Source: Sesamum alatum (lineage: Eukaryota > Streptophyta > Magnoliopsida > Lamiales > Pedaliaceae). From it: a stretch of DNA of 64,000 nt. This document shows positions 1 through 9,807 of the stretch, one piece after another. The notes beneath the pieces were generated by a model that did not search any database, was not told where the DNA came from, and was given only the letters and a program-made list of their open reading frames with translations. The position numbers and the translations under genes were made by a program. The stretch is taken from contig JACGWO010000008.1 of the NCBI GenBank assembly GCA_034509735.1, positions 14,457,864-14,521,863 of the forward strand, written 5' to 3'. Positions within the stretch are counted from its first letter, which is position 1, and every line of letters starts with the position of its first letter.

Positions 1-205
1 TCATTAATCGCCATTTGTAAGTAAAAAGAGGATTTTTTATATATATAATATATATATATATATGTGTTGTTATTAAATTGTCATTTGTATGTGGATTACT
101 GATAATTATTGATGCTATTAAATTTTTATAAAATTGTATAATCGCAAAACATATATTAATTTCTAGAAAATTATTGATCAAACTTATTATATTAACATCT
201 TTTAG

Positions 206-828
206 TGGGTAAGGAGTATGACCAAAAAGTTGTAGTCTGAGCAAAGAAGGACCAAACCAAGCCCCCTTGGAGGCACAACAGATAGCAGCATAACCCCAAG
301 AGTTAAGAAGAAACCTAGCCTGGCCCAGGAATCAAAGCCTAGCAAAGAGGAGGCCTAGTCACGCGAGAAGGTCGAGATACGGCCCGTTCATCCTTAACCT
401 TGTTCGATAAGGTCCCAAACCGACTCTTGCATTTCAGGAGACCCATCTCCTCAGAACTATGAGAAGACCTACAACCACCTCCCTGAAGACGAGGGAGATG
501 AGAGTCTACCCTAACTGAAATACCTCCTATATAAATACTAGCCCCCTTGGCTAGTATCTGGTAACGTTTTTCCACCCTCTCAAACACACGAACTACTCAC
601 TCTACAACAAAAGAGCATATTTTGTGTTCATTTCATAATTTCTACTAAGTTTTCATCATTATTTTATCATTACATTTACATTTTATCATCTAACGATTGA
701 TTACCTGGCTTAAGCGTCGGAGTGCTAATATATTTTTATAAGTCCCCTTTCCCAATTTGCAGAAATCGAAGCTCACTCCATTCAAGCTCAAAGCTATTAC
801 CAAGATCGAGCTATTTCAGCTCACATCA
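206..828 (+). mobile_element. Tat-type Ty3/gypsy LTR (solo or truncated)
   Basis: The stretch has a promoter-like TATA segment (CTCCTATATAAATAC near 524-538). About 170 bases later it has the motif GGCTTAAGCGTCGGAGTGCTAA (708-729 region), which recurs in the other gypsy LTRs here (26480 and 61168 on plus; 6270 and 15190 on minus). The end CTCACATCA matches the end of the LTR at 61289. No PBS or gag follows, so it is a solo or truncated LTR. The 5' boundary at TGGG is a guess, and no matching 5-bp target duplication is seen. Confidence 0.7.
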
Positions 829-1440
829 CCTATATTAGCACTAATTAAGTCTATAAATTAAATATTTTTATTTTATTATATTAAATCAACTAAAAATCAT
901 TTGACAACTGGACATAATGAGTGATGTGATCTTCCACCTCACTTTAATACTATATGTTAGTGCTATAGCAAAGAGTGTATCTTATGCATCTCTTAATTTA
1001 AATTGCATTTTAACTTAATTATTGATGGGGAATAAACAGGGAGTATGGAAAAAAGATGGGAACAATTTAGGAAATGATTTTTCAAGAATTTTCTTCCCAA
1101 AATTCAAAAAAAAATGGGAACCATTTAGGAAATGATTTTTCAAGAATTTTCTTCCCAAAATTCAAAAAAAGATGGGAACCATTTAGGAAATGATTTTTCA
1201 AGAATTTTCTTCCCAAAATTCAAAAAATAATTTCGGATCAAGTTTATAAAGAATAGGCTTAAAGAATCAGAAGTAAAAGATGAATTATCTCTAAGGAACA
1301 AATAATCTATAACATATATATATTAAATCAGATTTGGGTGCATAATTATACTCATGTGCCTTAACATTTAATGTTAATGCATCAAGTACATTTACATCAG
1401 ATTATGATAATTAAAATTTGGATAGACATTAAAAAATACA
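829..1440. other. AT-rich spacer
   Basis: No coding sequence is recognised. The only structure is the 58-bp triplicate listed separately. Confidence 0.5.
1052..1226 (+). repeat. Three tandem copies of a 58-bp unit
   Basis: The phrase ATGGGAACCATTTAGG starts at 1056 (as ATGGGAACAATT), 1114 and 1172, so the period is exactly 58 bp. Copies are almost identical apart from A-run length and one substitution, which suggests a recent local expansion. Confidence 0.95.
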
Positions 1441-1800
1441 TGTATGTAATTTAAGGCATTCACACGCCACGAACTAGAAAATCATTCTTCTCTTCCATTG
1501 CAAAAAGTCCCTTTTTACAATGTTTTGAGGGGGTTTTATACTACCCCAAACAATTAATGTGGAGGGCGTAAAATCATTTTTACCCCTCACCAACCATAAA
1601 TGAGTGGACACAATTCTCTAACTAGGGATAATCTAATAATTATAAGTTAATTCCAATTATACAATCTTGATCTTGTCAAATTATACAATGTTCATCTCTT
1701 GCGGCTTTTTACAGGAAGAGTTTGATTTTCCTTTCTATTCTCTTTTTGATTGAGCTTTGTCTCCATCGATAGCCCCCAACTCCTAAATATACGAGAGAAT
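1440..1800 (-). mobile_element. 3' LTR segment of the degenerate element
   Basis: It aligns by eye with 5830-6165 over roughly 300 bases, including TTTGAGGGGG, TATACTACCCCAA, AACTAGGGATAATCTA, TGGTGTTCATCTCTT-like text and TTTGTCTCCAT. The outer boundaries are approximate. Beyond about 1760 the two copies diverge because the other copy is cut off. Confidence 0.65.
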
Positions 1801-1959
1801 ATTTGAGAGTTAAACAGGGAGGTTCCTTCAATTGCGGGCTTGGCCCATTTCTTTCCTTGTTGAGCTTCTAGGTCGTGCTCCTACAAATTCTGTGTAGAAC
1901 CTTTTTTTTTCTCTTTTTTTTAAGCTTTTGTCTTTGTCTGCTTGAGTTGTACGACCTTG

Positions 1960-2447
1960 AGGATCCCCTAAATTTGGGAGAAAATGCAATTACCCATTAT
2001 GATATGCAAAATATGTAAAAATTTCATGTAAAAAAATAAATAGTAATTTATCCCCTATATTTTAAAAAATGGAGCAAAAAATTCCCTAAAACCAGAGCAT
2101 TTTTGCTCCTGTGAGGGAGTTGTTTGCTGCATTTTGAATAACACCGGAGAGTAAATTGCTAGTTATTTTTTTACAAGAGATAATTGTTCTTTTTAATTAA
2201 TACAGGGGACAAATCCTAAATTTGTTTCCACTGTAAATGAAAAAAGGTTACAAAAAAATAATTCATGTCTGTTTGGGACACTTTGGGGGCTTCCTCACTT
2301 GGAGCTTTCGTCTTAACTACGTTTGGCCCGACAGTGATTATAAGTAAAACTTTGCCATTGTATCACCAAAAAATTGCACTAGCATAAGATAAGTTGAAAA
2401 TAATATGATATGATCTAATTAACAGATATTAAAAGTCAATTGCTATA
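1960..2447. other. AT-rich, decayed foldback-like sequence
   Basis: Around 2030-2230 there are phrases such as TAATTTATCCCC, ATGGAGCAAAAA and TTTTTACAAGAGATAATTG that resemble the foldback repeat at 2448-2712, in degraded form. No gene is recognised. Confidence 0.35.
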
Positions 2448-2712
2448 AGGGTTTAATGTAATTTACCTTCCTGTGATATTACAAATGAGTAAATTAACTC
2501 CTATGAAAAGAAAATAACTATTAACCTCCATGTGTTTTTTAAAATGGAGCAATTTACCTCCCTAAACAGAAAGGTAAATTGCTCCATTTTAAAAAAACAC
2601 GGGGAGATAAATTAATTTATTTTAAAAAATAATGAGAGGTAAATTACTATTTTATAATTCATAAAGGGATCATTTGCTCATTTATAATATTGCATAAGGA
2701 TTGCTTGCATTT
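2448..2712. mobile_element. Foldback MITE (family also at 51292-51552)
   Basis: The two halves form a long imperfect inverted repeat centred near 2570: AAATGGAGCAATTTACCTCC on the left faces AGGTAAATTGCTCCATTT on the right, and GTGATATTACAAATGAG on the left faces a related TATAATATTGC end on the right. The same arrangement occurs at 51292-51552, so this is a dispersed family. There is no ORF and the mobilising transposase is unknown. Confidence 0.7.
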
Positions 2713-3285
2713 TTCCCTTTTACTTATTGATTGACTCATTAAGAGAAACCCAACTCAATTGTTTCATGGCTCACTATGCCGTCGAGAGGAGACATTCCTA
2801 TCATGCTAAATAAAAACAAATTTATTGTGCAATCAAAAGGTAACAGGCTTGGCACTTGACTGCATGCAAACATCTATGATTTCATTTAAGTGATAATTGA
2901 TGCCCACTATGTCAACTAGTGGCTATAAAAGAAAGAAAGTAAAAGTTAATGATCTTCGAGTGACAAAGTGATGGGGTGGCTTAAGTGTAATTTCACACTC
3001 CATCACTTGCATAATGACCAAGGCATATCGCCTCAAGAAATTGGCCGGAGCAAAGACCCTCATTTGTGTTGATTGTTTCTTTGACAACCTGATTCTTTAG
3101 GTAACAGAGATGATTTTTGTTGTGAATTTTTATTGTGAAGTTTGAACACCACAGAGAATATAATTAAAAGTAATTTTGCCCTATTGGAAATTTCGTTTCA
3201 TTCTCCTGAATAACGCACCTAGAAGAAGCTCGTAAATTTAACTTATTTGAAGGAACTTCGCGGGAGCTCTTGAGTGGAATTTTTT
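2713..3285. other. Unassigned spacer
   Basis: I see no gene, LTR signal or clear repeat. It lies inside the degenerate gypsy element. Confidence 0.3.
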
Positions 3286-3286
3286 T

Positions 3287-3830
3287 TGGATGTCGCATTA
3301 TAACATCTCGAGAAAGCCTTCTTTCGTTTGATTTTGAGGTGTTGCGTATGATACCTCAAGAAAGTCGTTTTTCTTTTGACTTTGGGATGTCACTTATGAT
3401 ACCTCAACGAAGCCATTTTTCTTTATTTTCTTTGATTTCGGAGTGTTGCGTATGACACCTTGAGAAGGTCATTTTTCTTTTTGACTTCGAGGTATCATTT
3501 ATGACATCTCAAGGAAGCCATTTTTCTTTTATTTTCTTTGACTTTGGGGTGTTGCGTATGACACCTCAAGGAAGTCATTTTTCTTTTGACTTCGATGTGT
3601 TGCGTATGATACCTCAAGGAAGTCACTTTTCTTTTGACCTTGGGGTGTCGCTTATCACAGTTCAAGGAAACCATTTTTCCCATATTTTCTCTGACTTTGG
3701 GGTGTCGTGTATGTCACCTCAAGGAAGTTATTTTGCTTTTGACTTCGGGGTGTTGCATATGACACCTTAATGAAGCCATTTTGTTTTGACTTTAGAGTGT
3801 TGCATATGGCACCTCATGGAAGCCATTCTT
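3287..3830. repeat. Minisatellite of 11 units, 47-57 bp
   Basis: Eleven imperfect units share the core GGGGTGTTGCGTATGACACC followed by TCAAGGAAGYCATTTTTC. Most units are 47-49 bp. Units 3, 5 and 8 are 56-57 bp because they carry an extra TTTTCTTTG-like insert. Since 48 is a multiple of three, the block gives spurious open frames on both strands with a repeated peptide, which are not counted as genes. Confidence 0.9.
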
Positions 3831-4419
3831 GCGTTTTCTCATGAGTAAATTGTTATGTTTCCCCTACTAAGGGTTAGTTCGTCTATATTATATAGAAGAT
3901 AAAAGAGTTTATTTATTTTTAACATAAAAAAGTTGATTTGTACCTCTATCTCATGAAATGTAAATAGCGATCAGACTTCAACCTCTTTGGATTGTCCAAC
4001 ATTCTTGACGGTCCACGGACTAGACCTTGCTGCTATACAACAACAAGGACTTCAGCTCGTGAAGCGTTCAATAGGGTGTCGCATGCTAAGCTACTTGGGG
4101 TCATGTGCTCGCTTTCATTTCTACTTCATCCTGTTATCGAGGGTGTTGTTTTGTCTTCCTTGTCAGTCTGCCTTTTCATGGGGGTCATGATCCTTGTACC
4201 CATAGCCTCTTCGACCCTAATATACTTTCTAGCTCTCACCAATAATTCATCTAATGTGGTTGGGGGTTTTCTCGCTATCACCTCTTGGAACTTACTCCTT
4301 TTCAAGTTCTATTGCATTATACTTTCTGAGAGTTCAGGGTTGACGTGAGGGACTTCAAGCTCAGCCTATGAAAACTTTTGGACATACACCTTGAGATCTT
4401 CATATCCCCACTAGAGTAT

Positions 4420-4830
4420 GATGAATACTTTACAAAGCAGTCTTGGGATACCTTCTGTTCATCACAAAGTGGTGTAAGAAGAATTGCAAGAGATGCTCGA
4501 AAGTCTTGGTAGCTCTGGAAGGTAACTAGTTAAACCAAGCCAGAACATTCTTCGAGATAGTGGTACGGAATATCTTGCAGTAAACAGCGTTGTTTATGTC
4601 CAGTAGATCAACTTTAGCCAGGAATGAACTAGATGGTCTTTCTGGTATCCCACCCCTTTATACTCGTTCAAGTTCGGGATTTTAATCCCAGATTGTACAG
4701 CTTCGGCCATTTTTGTGGTGCAAAATGACTATATATTCGGTAGTGCAACCGCTAATGGGTAAGTTTAGAGTTCCCCTAATCTTGCAGAGTGGACAAACTT
4801 GAGTGGAAGAGGCACTTGAACTTTCATATC
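4420..4830 (-). pseudogene. Gag capsid remnant (Tat-like)
   Basis: On the minus strand short blocks read like gypsy gag with frameshifts between them: a segment with PLPLKFVHSARLGEL, then PNLNEYKGVGYQKDH (the usual place of the 'Y-D/K-G' motif before the capsid helices), then NNAVYCKIFRTTI-KNVLAWFN, which fits the capsid pattern ending in W-F. The order is correct for gag, but stops and frame changes make it non-functional. The identification rests on motif order only. Confidence 0.6.
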
Positions 4831-4869
4831 CCTTTGAGGTTATCCTCATCAAGGTGACAATCCTTCAAG

Positions 4870-5330
4870 AGGGAGAGGTGCTCGTCCTCCCCTCTCCCCT
4901 TGAAGCTCTATTCTTGTGATGGCTCTCCTCCAGGAGGAGGAGGCACTTGACACCTTTCATCTTCTTGGCACTCTCCTTGTCGAGATGACACGCCTGTAGC
5001 AGGAGGCGGTGCTCGACCTCCTATCTCCCTTTATGACTCTTCCCCTTGCGATAACTCTCCTCCAATAGGGAGGCGTTTGACTTCCTTCCTCTGTTTGGGC
5101 GCTCCTCCTCAAGATGACACTCTAGGAGGAGGAGGTGCTCGACCTCCTCTCTCCCATTGGGACTCTTCTCTTTGTGATGGCTCTCCGTTAGGGGGAAACG
5201 CTTGACCTCCTTTCTCTCCTTAGGACTCTTCTCCTCGAGATGACACGCCTCAGGAGGAGGAGGTGCTCAACCTCCTCTCTCCCACTGGGACTCTTCTCTT
5301 GTGATGTCTATTCTTCGTGAAGGGGCGGAG
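4870..5330. repeat. Four tandem copies of a ~128-bp GA/CT-rich unit
   Basis: The phrase GAGGTGCTCGACCTCCTCTCTCCC starts near 4875, 5006, 5132 and 5260, with intervals of 131, 126 and 128 bp. Units also share CTTCTCTTGTGATGGCTCTCC and CGAGATGACACGCCT. The block sits inside the gag region of the degenerate element. Confidence 0.85.
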
Positions 5331-5429
5331 GAAAGTGGTTGTTTCCACGGATACCTCCCCTAAGGGATGATGGGAGGAAACGGTTGTCTCTAGGCTTAGA
5401 AACCCTATTGTTAACTTCCTCCTCGTGGT

Positions 5430-5609
5430 TCATTCTTCTTCGGTGTCCCTAGGCCTCTGCTCATGATCCTTGAGAGCCAAGTGAGCGTCTTGACCTTTAT
5501 GAGGATGGCGAGGGTGTAGCCTATGCTCGGCGATGTACTGGGCCACCGCTCTAGTTGCAAATTGGGCATAAGCTTCTTCGACTAGTTGGCGAAGCGCTTC
5601 CTGTTTCAT
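5430..5609 (-). pseudogene. Gag N-terminal fragment, 59 codons
   Basis: An open minus-strand frame from ATG at 5609 to TGA at 5430 encodes 59 residues beginning MKQEALRQLVEEAYAQF and ending in an acidic DTEEE. It lies about 180 bp downstream of the PBS, where gag should begin. A second short frame upstream begins MEMLAAEDSRERVR and stops after 27 codons. Helical, charged N-terminal sequence is usual for Tat-lineage gag. The frame is truncated and is probably a relic. Confidence 0.55.
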
Positions 5610-5793
5610 TTGAACTAGTGGTGGTGAGGGTTGAGCGCCAAACCTCTCTTATCTCGCTCCCCAGTTAGCCGGGGGTTTTCCTGTTGGTTGACAACAAGAA
5701 AGTGGTCCTCACCCGTTCCCTCGAGTCTTCCGCAGCCAACATTTCCATTTCTAGCTCGTGATCGAGGGTGCTTCTTTTAATGCTTAGACCAAA

Positions 5794-5812
5794 TTCCCAC
5801 AGACGGCACCAA
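5794..5812 (-). promoter_or_regulatory. Primer binding site, minus strand
   Basis: The minus strand reads TTGGTGCCGTCTGTGGGAA next to the LTR end (CCCCAGCA, 5815). This is the form usual for Tat-lineage elements and is nearly identical to the PBS at 15061-15079. Confidence 0.8.
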
Positions 5813-5814
5813 GT

Positions 5815-6173
5815 TGCTGGGGTAAACAAGGAGCCTATGATCTAAGCACACTTCACACTCCACGAACTTGAAAATCCTTATTCTCTTCCATTGGAAAAGT
5901 TCCCTTTTAACAATGTTTTTGAGGGGGTATTTATACTACCCCAAGCAGTTAATCTGAGAGGGCATAAAATCATTTTAACCACTCACCAACCGTAAAAGAG
6001 TGGATACAATTTTATAACTAGGGATAATCTACTAATTATAAATTAATTCCAATCGTACAGTCTTGTTCTCCTCAAATCATATGGTGTTCATCTCTTCCTG
6101 CTTTTGACGGAAAGGGTTTGATTTTACCTTTAATTGAACTTTGTCTCCATTGATTATATATATTGATGTGTAC
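5815..6173 (-). mobile_element. 5' LTR of the degenerate element, truncated
   Basis: The 3' end is fixed by the PBS at 5812. The sequence matches 1440-1760 up to TTTGTCTCCATTGAT and then stops matching. The Tat element at 6174 begins immediately after the AT run. Confidence 0.7.
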
Positions 6174-6966
6174 TGGGGTCCAGCAGAACCACAAAATATC
6201 GAGGGGCCTTTACAAGAATCCCAAGATTGATGCGGAGACTAACCTGTAGAGAGGGTTAGCACTTCAATGTTTAAGTCAGTAATGTTCGACTGGATGAAAT
6301 AAAGGGAAAACTTGAAGTAAGTGAGAATAATGGTAAAGTGATATTTTGTAGTGATAATTCATATGAGAATGTGCTGAAAATAACTGAAAAGAAGATAAAA
6401 CTCATGTGCAAGTGGAGTGCTAAGATAGTATAGATGGTACTTCATACTTCCAAGTTAGTGTCCGCCAAATGACTACACACTAAGCATTTCTATAGCTGGT
6501 GATGAACCCGATTTTGGAGTAATTAGGTTGAGTTCCATATACCGTTGGAAACCTTGGGAAGTCATCTTCTCAACCCAACAAACCACGTGAGAATCCAAGT
6601 TTAATCGGAGGAGATATGGTCGTTTGAGTCAATCCTGCCATATCTGCCATGTTTCTGGGAAAAGTAGTTACCTGCTGAGGAAGACCCGGATTTTGGCCAA
6701 TCTACTGGGAATTTGGATGAGACTTTTCAGTATGACATGGCTCCATGTGTTGGCCACTTGTGAGATGTGGAATTTGAGCTGTTGGATGTCTAGGCTTGCT
6801 GTATGAGCCTTTTCCGTGGGTCTGCTAGGTTAGTGTGTATAAACTGGGCTTATGTATAAAAAGCCTTACTGTTTTGGCTGGATGACCCTGTCCTGCTGGA
6901 TTGCCTTGCCTAGAGGCCTACTCCTAGCACTTGGGGTGACTCGGTGGATGTGATGGGGCATCATCA
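6174..6966 (-). mobile_element. 3' LTR of the Tat element
   Basis: It aligns with 15080-15871 throughout, for example in TATCGAGGGGCC, CCCAAGATTGATG, GTATAAAAAGCCTTACTG and GGCCTACTCCT. The 3' end ACACATCA is at 6174 and the 5' end TGATGATGCC at 6966. Confidence 0.9.
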
Positions 6967-6980
6967 CTCCCTCCTACTCC
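6967..6980 (-). promoter_or_regulatory. Polypurine tract
   Basis: The minus strand reads GGAGTAGGAGGGAG directly before the LTR start, the expected site for plus-strand priming. Confidence 0.8.
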
Positions 6981-7366
6981 GGTAGTGCGAGACTTGCTGT
7001 CGGGCTGGTGGAGTAGAAATAAGCAGTCTTGCAAGGGTTAGCACAAGAGCTATAAACCTGGGTGCCCCAGCAGGGGAAGTCCTGTTGTGCTTCTTCCTCC
7101 CTGCTCTGCTGATACGCATGATGGTACGTAGATTTTGAGAGATTTATGCTTATCTGCATAGGAGGAGATAGAGCAATCATTACAAAAAAAAAAAAAAAAA
7201 GTAGGGAAAGTGGGAAAGACTTACAAGGCATGCCTGCGCACACGGCTCGTGATTGGCGCATTGACGCCAAGCAAGGAAGAGATAGGCCGAGCCCAACGAT
7301 GATGGGACTCTTTGTCTGCTAGGGTATAAAGACCTTCATTGGGGAGGTCACTTTTCACCATCTCCG

Positions 7367-9615
7367 TGTTAGAATAGGTAACTAGAAAGCCAATTGGATT
7401 GGCGGTTTTGGGTACTATTTGGTAATATTTATAAAAATAATATTGACTTGATGATTATAGTAAGTATTCGTCTGTGCCACTATGTGTTTGTTGTGCTTAC
7501 TGATTACGTTCAATGTCGTTTTAACGTCAGAACAAATGCCCACAGACCAATTGGATAACCCATGTAGTTGGGCTGCGCATTGGACGGCAACTATGAACCA
7601 ACTTCTGAGGGTTGGTCTGAAATTTTCAAGTCGAGAATCTCGAGACAGGGCATCAAGGGTCCTATAGAGACTTGCACTAAGGATTTCATTCATTGGATGA
7701 GTGTCGTGTTTCATAGGTGACAGACGTTGGACGTCTATACAATATTAGTGGGTTAGTTGACAAAGGTGTCAGCTGACTGAACTGACTCGCGGGAATCGGC
7801 ATATGGAAGCCTTGGAGGCTTGGTTGGTATGACTAGCATTCCTGGCTCCGATAGTACAAGATTAGTCCTCGGACTTGAGGAATCATGGCAGTCACGTGCA
7901 TATGATGGTTGTATCTAGGATCTGGCAAAAGATATCCGTATCCGTATCTGGGATACATTCATCATAAGCCTTATCCAATGCAGTGGAAATATGTATTGAG
8001 GATGGTGGATTCCAAGATAGGATCCGTCACCTGTCAGTATATGACAGTCGAGTCTCCTATGCGCTCTAAGTCAGTTTGAGCTCTTTGAGTCTGTGGCCAC
8101 AACGATTGGTCCAGTAGGGAATGGTTTCCTATGTCAATCAATAGAGCAAACGTGTCTCGAGTTATTGATCATAGTTGTCTAGTTCAGGATGGGAACCGAC
8201 GCCCAATTCCATGCCCTAGACTTAGACCGGGAGACGGATGATGGAAGCACCAAACTCGTATGGAACTCGGGAGCCTAAATGTCCAAGCTAATATTTACCT
8301 AGTCTCTAGTGCCATGTACTGTTGTTAGACGGCCACCCATAGTGACGGACGTTTTTTTAATTAATGGTTAATTGAAAAATAGTTAATTAAAATTAGATTT
8401 GATTGACCAATTGTGTCGGACATAAGTCCAAGTCTAGCTGAAGGTGAACCTAATGAGTCACACACAAATCATTATGGATTTGGTGGAATTAATTTGGAAT
8501 TAATTCTAAAAGAAGAAAATTAATTTAATTAGATTAAATTAATTCAATGAGAAAAATAAATGATTGGATCATTTATTAGAAAATCCATTTGATGGATGGT
8601 CCATGAATTAATTAATTGGATTAGTTAATTTTTGGACTTAGAACCTTTAAATTATTTGGATTAATTTATCGGGTTTGGCTTAATAAATTAATTGGATCAA
8701 TTAATTAGAGTTTAGACTTGTGTTTATTTAATTGGACTAAATAAACTAGTGGGCATCAATTGGAATGATATTAATTGGACTAATATATATCCAATGAACT
8801 AGTGTTTGGACTTGATTTAATTAGATTAAATGAAGGCCCAAGAATAGTAGTCCAAGTCCATGGAAAAATTTAAGTTATAGCAAGTGAAGGAAGAATTAAA
8901 ATCCTCCACATGTGAAGCACATGTGGCTAGCCATTATGTGGTTTTGTGGGTGGTTTATTTGCTATAATAGTGTATGGTTATATAGATAGTGTGTGTGTGT
9001 ATGTGTGTGTGTGTGTGTGTGTGTAGGTTGCTTTGGAAGTTAACAAAAGAAGTTGAATTTTGAATTCAACAATTCTACATACACAAAACTAGTCACATGA
9101 CTTGAACACATCATACTTGCACGAAATTTTTCCAGCAATAACTCTCCAAAAATCTCTGAAAATTTCTCCTTTTTGTGTTCATACATTTAGGAAATGATTG
9201 ACTAAAAACATTCCAAAAATCACTAAACAATAGTGTTGTTTTGGAATTGTTTTTCTTCATGTCTCTACTACTATGTAGGAATAGTTTAGAGATCATCCAT
9301 AGTATGGTATGGACAAATTAGAGGGATTCTAATTTGAATCCTCAAGTGAATGGAAGGAGAAACGAAAGGGAACAAAGCTTGTACTGATTCTACGTGTTGC
9401 AAACAAAAGTTTGGTTCTTGTTTACATTTATGCACCCTTTTGTTTTCTTCCTTTAGCTACATGTCCAACATTCTTCTCCTCATTATTTATTCTTTGGCAT
9501 ACACCGAACGCCCAGGAGCTTCAAAGGGAACACCCCTTTGAATCCGTTTAACATTATGCCTTAAATTACACATTTATGCTTTCGTTGCGTTCCCAGGCCG
9601 AACCCGATTCTTTCA
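7367..9615 (+). mobile_element. Copia-like solo LTR, 2.25 kb
   Basis: It begins TGTTAGAATAGGTAACTAG and ends GATTCTTTCA. The flanking pentamers are CTCCG (7362-7366) and CTCCT (9616-9620), 4 of 5 matching. Inside there are no gag or pol motifs, a run of ATTAATTGGATTAATT-like repeats (8500-8830) and a GT microsatellite. The terminal phrase resembles the end of the copia-type LTR at 61764-62512. Solo LTR is the simplest reading; the orientation is inferred from that resemblance. Confidence 0.6.
8974..9025 (+). repeat. (GT)n microsatellite
   Basis: Alternating GT with one AT interruption, inside the solo LTR. Confidence 0.95.
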
Positions 9616-9807
9616 CTCCTATTTTCACTGAATAAGTTTCTTCCCACTTTGAAAATCTTCTTCGTCTTTCCTTCTGTAAAAAATTTTCTGAGATAGATTT
9701 CTTGCTTTGCAGGTTCTCGCGATTTTAGGGCTTTGCTTCGTTATTCCCTGCTTTCCCCTACTTGTATCTAGGTACACTTCCTTGATCCCCTATATTCTCT
9801 GGTAGAT

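Larger units (their letters stand above)
1440..6173 (-). mobile_element. Degenerate Tat-like gypsy element, no pol seen
   Basis: Two related LTR segments lie in the same orientation (about 1440-1760 and 5815-6165; shared phrases include GGGATAATCTA and ACTACCCCAA). A minus-strand PBS is at 5794-5812 and gag remnants lie between 4420 and 5610. The internal part has two tandem-repeat blocks and no recognisable protease, RT or integrase. It therefore resembles a gag-only, non-autonomous derivative. The high-coordinate LTR is truncated, and its edge was later hit by the element at 6174-15871. Confidence 0.65.

Noticed and set aside
3495..3770. Open frames on both strands in the minisatellite, with a repeated peptide (GSHFSFDFGV-type on plus)
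   Set aside because: They exist because the ~48-bp unit is a multiple of three. There is no start context, and the frame breaks with the longer units. Not a gene.
3992..4348. 118-aa open frame on plus
   Set aside because: It lies antisense to the gag-containing minus strand of the degenerate gypsy element and has no recognisable domain.
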